Assembly (NCBI GenBank): GCA_964399165.1
Contig: CAYNPO010000014.1
Span: forward strand, 1-64,000
Length of the DNA: 64,000 bases
Reading direction: 5' to 3'
DNA from: UBA6144 sp964399165
GTDB lineage: Bacteria; Bdellovibrionota; Bacteriovoracia; Bacteriovoracales; Bacteriovoracaceae
Positions 61,798-64,000 of the stretch are shown here, piece after piece; positions within the stretch are counted from its first letter, which is position 1, and each line of letters opens with the position of its first letter. The position numbers and the translations under genes were made by a program. The notes under the pieces were generated by a model, which worked only from the letters and a program-made list of their open reading frames with translations, searched no databases and had not been told where the DNA came from.

Positions 61798-62501
61798 CGC
61801 TTCCCCTCTTGCCACAGCAATTCCGCCAGCCGGAAATCCAGCTGGTCATCAATGTTCACGCCCCGTTCCGGGGGCATCATATAGGGAACGCAGTCGGCGC
61901 CGTAAAACGTGCGGTGGCGCCGGAGGGTTTCCACCGTCGCCACGAAAACTGCGCCGCTAGTAATGAGCGCCTGGGGCAAGTCCTGGCGGTTGCCTTCGTG
62001 CGTGCCAGGTAGCAGCGGTTCCAGCCGCCCGTCCGCGCCCACCTTTTTCATCTTGTAGGGATTTCTTCCTCCTACGTCGACCATGCTGACTACCGAGCCG
62101 TGGGGGCCCAGGAGGCCCAGGCAGGCGTCGATATCGGCCGAAGTGCGCAAGGGCGAGGTGGGTTGTAGCCAGCAGAGTGCGTGGGGGAGAGGTTCGCTCT
62201 GCGCCTCCAACCATCCCAAAAAATGCAGGGCCACTTCCACAGCGGTGGAGCGGTCGCCGGCTAGGGCGGCGGGACGGACGTAAGGGATGCGGACGCGCGG
62301 AAAACGCTCCCGCACGTCTGCGATGAGTTCTTCGTCGTCTGTGTCCAGGAAAACCGCCCCGAGGCGTGATCCAAGGGCCTGGCGGCAGGCGTGACCTACG
62401 AGGGTGTCGTCGCCAAGACGGCGTTTGTTTTTCCCCGGTAGGCCTTTCGAGCCCTGGCGGGCAGGGATGATCCCATAGATATTGGGCAGTGCTTCAGCCA
62501 T
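61794..62501 (-). CDS. legF: NeuA/LegF-type CMP-nonulosonate cytidylyltransferase
   Basis: The 235-residue enzyme activates the nine-carbon acid with CTP. It has the signature YGIIPARQGSKGLPGKNKRR, then HALCWLQPTSPLRTSADIDA, and VDVGGRNPYKMKKVG with NIDDQLDFRLAE near the end. It is the only member of the NeuA type in the window, distinct from the SpsF-like gene at 30712. The ATG at 62501 starts the conserved region. Confidence 0.88.
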   Translation of the reverse strand: MAEALPNIYGIIPARQGSKGLPGKNKRRLGDDTLVGHACRQALGSRLGAVFLDTDDEELIADVRERFPRVRIPYVRPAALAGDRSTAVEVALHFLGWLEAQSEPLPHALCWLQPTSPLRTSADIDACLGLLGPHGSVVSMVDVGGRNPYKMKKVGADGRLEPLLPGTHEGNRQDLPQALITSGAVFVATVETLRRHRTFYGADCVPYMMPPERGVNIDDQLDFRLAELLWQEGKR

Positions 62502-62542
62502 GCTGGGATGCGCCTCCGAAAGCTCAATGCTATATTGCGGGC

Positions 62543-63400
62543 ATGTTACTGGGAAGACAATGGCCGACGCTCCTACTCGATGGGACAAAGCGGCTTCCAT
62601 GGAAGGAGTGGCAGCAGCGCCGTTTCGGGCATCGGTACGGTTTTCTCTATCTTGTTTGGTCCCGGGTCCATTATGCCATGGCCCGTGCTCTCTATATCCT
62701 GGTCCGCCGTCGTTGGCGCAAAGACGGAATGCAAGCCCTGGTGCGGGAGACTTTTCGCATCACCCGCTGCGATGTAGGGGGTCTGAGAGCCGCCTTCCTA
62801 CAGGAATGGGGGGAAGCTCGCGGCGAGGGGAGGGGCAAGTTGTCCTTGGATGCGCTGGCCCGCCTGGCGCCCCAGATCGCCGCGTGCTTGGAACAGGTGG
62901 CTCCCGAGATCGAGAAAATCTATGGCACGTTTTTCCGCGTGAACCTGGTATCCGCCTCACGCACACGTCCCGCCGCCATGGAGCCAGGAAGTTCTTTCGA
63001 CTTCCACTACGACAACGTTCCTTGGTGCAGCCTCAAGGTGTTCTTCTACTTGAACGACCAGCAAGCGGACACAGGCGCCTTTAGGGCGCTGGATGCCGAC
63101 ACGACTGCCAGTCTCATCCAGCGTGGGTTCGACAGCTCCTCCGTCGAGCGGCGGACGCGTTCCCAAGCGCTGGTCACGCCCGACATTCGCTCACGCCTGC
63201 GCGTGGCCGAAGGTACCGAAGGAACGGTCTTGATATGGCATAACCGCTTGGTGCACAAGGCGACCTTGCCGGAACGCGGTCACCGCGATTTGGTGCAGTT
63301 GGAAATCATGCCGGCGTTGTGGCCCTCAGACTTCCGCCGCCTGCTACGCCGTCCGCGCCAGGAGAACACCACTTGGGAACTTATCGGGCGCGGGCTTTGA
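62543..63400 (+). CDS. Atypical 2-oxoglutarate/PhyH-like dioxygenase
   Basis: The 285-residue product (ATG at 62543; an upstream frame extension overlaps legF) carries a plausible iron site: H155 and D157 in SFDFHYDNVPW, and the distal H238 with R248 in IWHNRLVHKATLPERGHRDL. The first 100 residues are basic and unlike usual PhyH proteins. The spacing of the three iron ligands and the arginine fits Fe(II)/2-oxoglutarate enzymes. It diverges from the legF-like gene across 41 bp. Confidence 0.68.
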   Translation: MLLGRQWPTLLLDGTKRLPWKEWQQRRFGHRYGFLYLVWSRVHYAMARALYILVRRRWRKDGMQALVRETFRITRCDVGGLRAAFLQEWGEARGEGRGKLSLDALARLAPQIAACLEQVAPEIEKIYGTFFRVNLVSASRTRPAAMEPGSSFDFHYDNVPWCSLKVFFYLNDQQADTGAFRALDADTTASLIQRGFDSSSVERRTRSQALVTPDIRSRLRVAEGTEGTVLIWHNRLVHKATLPERGHRDLVQLEIMPALWPSDFRRLLRRPRQENTTWELIGRGL

Positions 63401-63402
63401 CC

Positions 63403-64000
63403 ATGGGTCCCCGGGTTTTCTACGTGGGCTGCGTGGGGGAGTTTTGGGCGGATGCCGCAAAATGGCTCGAACAGGAGCGTGGCTGGCAAGCCGTCTTCTG
63501 GAGCGGGGTGGGGCGCGGTCACACCGACTCGCGTCTTCCCAACGAGGACCATGTGCGTCGGCTTTTCCCAGAAGTCATTTTCCACGACGCCCTAGCCATG
63601 GAGCACTTGGCGGGATTGGCCCGGCGCTATCCCGATGGGGCGGACCTGCATGCAGTGGGCAGCGGGCTTTACGAGGCTTTTTTCATGCATGCCCGACAGG
63701 AGAGTGCTGGGGACACCCACACCTTGCATGACCGTTGGATGGCCTATGTGAACCACTACGCCAAATGGGATGCTTTGGTGGAAGAGCTGCGGCCCGACCT
63801 GGTCTTCCATCCCGAGATTCCGCATTTCACTTCCGACTTGGCCCTCATGCACGTGGCGCGCCGACGTGGAGTTCGCACGATCTATGGCTACTTCACCAAG
63901 TTCCGCAAAGGGCGCGTGTGGACGGCGGACCCCTACCGCAAATCCCTCTATCCCCGGCGGGTGATGGAGGACGCGCCCCTCGATCCACGGGTGACTGAGT
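63403..64000 (+). CDS. Unidentified protein, 5' part (runs off the window)
   Basis: About 199 residues are visible from the ATG at 63403, two bases after the preceding stop. The start MGPRVFYVGCVGEFWADAAK and later ELRPDLVFHPEIPHF with RRRGVRTIYGYFTKF look like alternating Rossmann strands and helices, as in GT-B glycosyltransferases or capsule-biosynthesis proteins. No family signature is complete enough to name it. Confidence 0.6.
   Translation, partial: MGPRVFYVGCVGEFWADAAKWLEQERGWQAVFWSGVGRGHTDSRLPNEDHVRRLFPEVIFHDALAMEHLAGLARRYPDGADLHAVGSGLYEAFFMHARQESAGDTHTLHDRWMAYVNHYAKWDALVEELRPDLVFHPEIPHFTSDLALMHVARRRGVRTIYGYFTKFRKGRVWTADPYRKSLYPRRVMEDAPLDPRVTE

Overview
The window is a dense, GC-rich stretch of bacterial chromosome. 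Most neighbouring genes on the same strand overlap by 1 to 17 bases (ATGA, GTGA or TGATG junctions), and GTG starts are common. A complete menaquinone operon, a predicted outer-membrane barrel with one c-type heme site and several lipopolysaccharide- or flagellin-type sugar pathways point to a Gram-negative (diderm), menaquinone-using bacterium. I cannot name the phylum from the sequence. I recognised no tRNA, rRNA, insertion sequence or CRISPR array. No stretch longer than about 130 bases lacks a gene.

Bases 1-18000 are housekeeping. They hold the 5' part of metH, a small basic protein, an EamA transporter, apaG, a 54-residue protein coupled to a FAH-domain enzyme, and an LTA-synthase-like membrane sulfatase. 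Next comes a seven-gene men operon on the minus strand, in transcription order menF-D-H-B-A-C-E. It diverges, across only 27 bp, from a DAHP synthase and a ubiE/menG methyltransferase, so chorismate entry, naphthoate synthesis, prenylation and final methylation lie side by side. A beta-carbonic anhydrase and a SulP transporter follow, probably a bicarbonate system, then two proteins of unknown function.

Bases 18000-64000 are a surface-glycan precursor island. A UDP-GlcNAc 6-dehydrogenase (WbpA type) at 18088-19350 supplies the WbpB/E/D genes at 32273-34955, which together would make UDP-GlcNAc3NAcA. Between them lie two blocks. The first, 20447-25633, holds a lipoprotein hydrolase, a tiny membrane protein, a NoeA-like methyltransferase with a kinase-like N-terminus, a pentapeptide-repeat protein and a membrane sulfatase. 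The second, 25635-32273, is a minus-strand chain of two FAD enzymes, two methyltransferases, a GSA-aminotransferase-like enzyme, an SpsF-type cytidylyltransferase and an aldo/keto reductase. Bases 34939-42704 add an ABC exporter, an epimerase/aminotransferase/methyltransferase set, an AsnB-type amidotransferase and a FemAB/GNAT-like acyltransferase.

A c-heme/barrel protein and a YceI protein (42723-44366) interrupt the sugar genes. They are followed by an unusual formyltransferase-like gene paired with an unknown Rossmann protein, and by a DegT/FAD/methyltransferase/deacetylase chain. Two polytopic membrane proteins lie back to back at 50824-53917. Bases 53993-62501 carry a legionaminic-acid-type pathway (LegB, LegC, NeuB/LegI, NeuC/LegG, PtmE, NeuA/LegF) in which an N-formyltransferase sits where the N-acetyltransferase LegH would be expected. 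This suggests a 7-N-formyl nonulosonic acid. Two non-heme-iron dioxygenases and a truncated gene close the window. Recognisable glycosyltransferases, flippases and polymerases are nearly absent, so this part of the locus mainly makes and decorates activated sugars.
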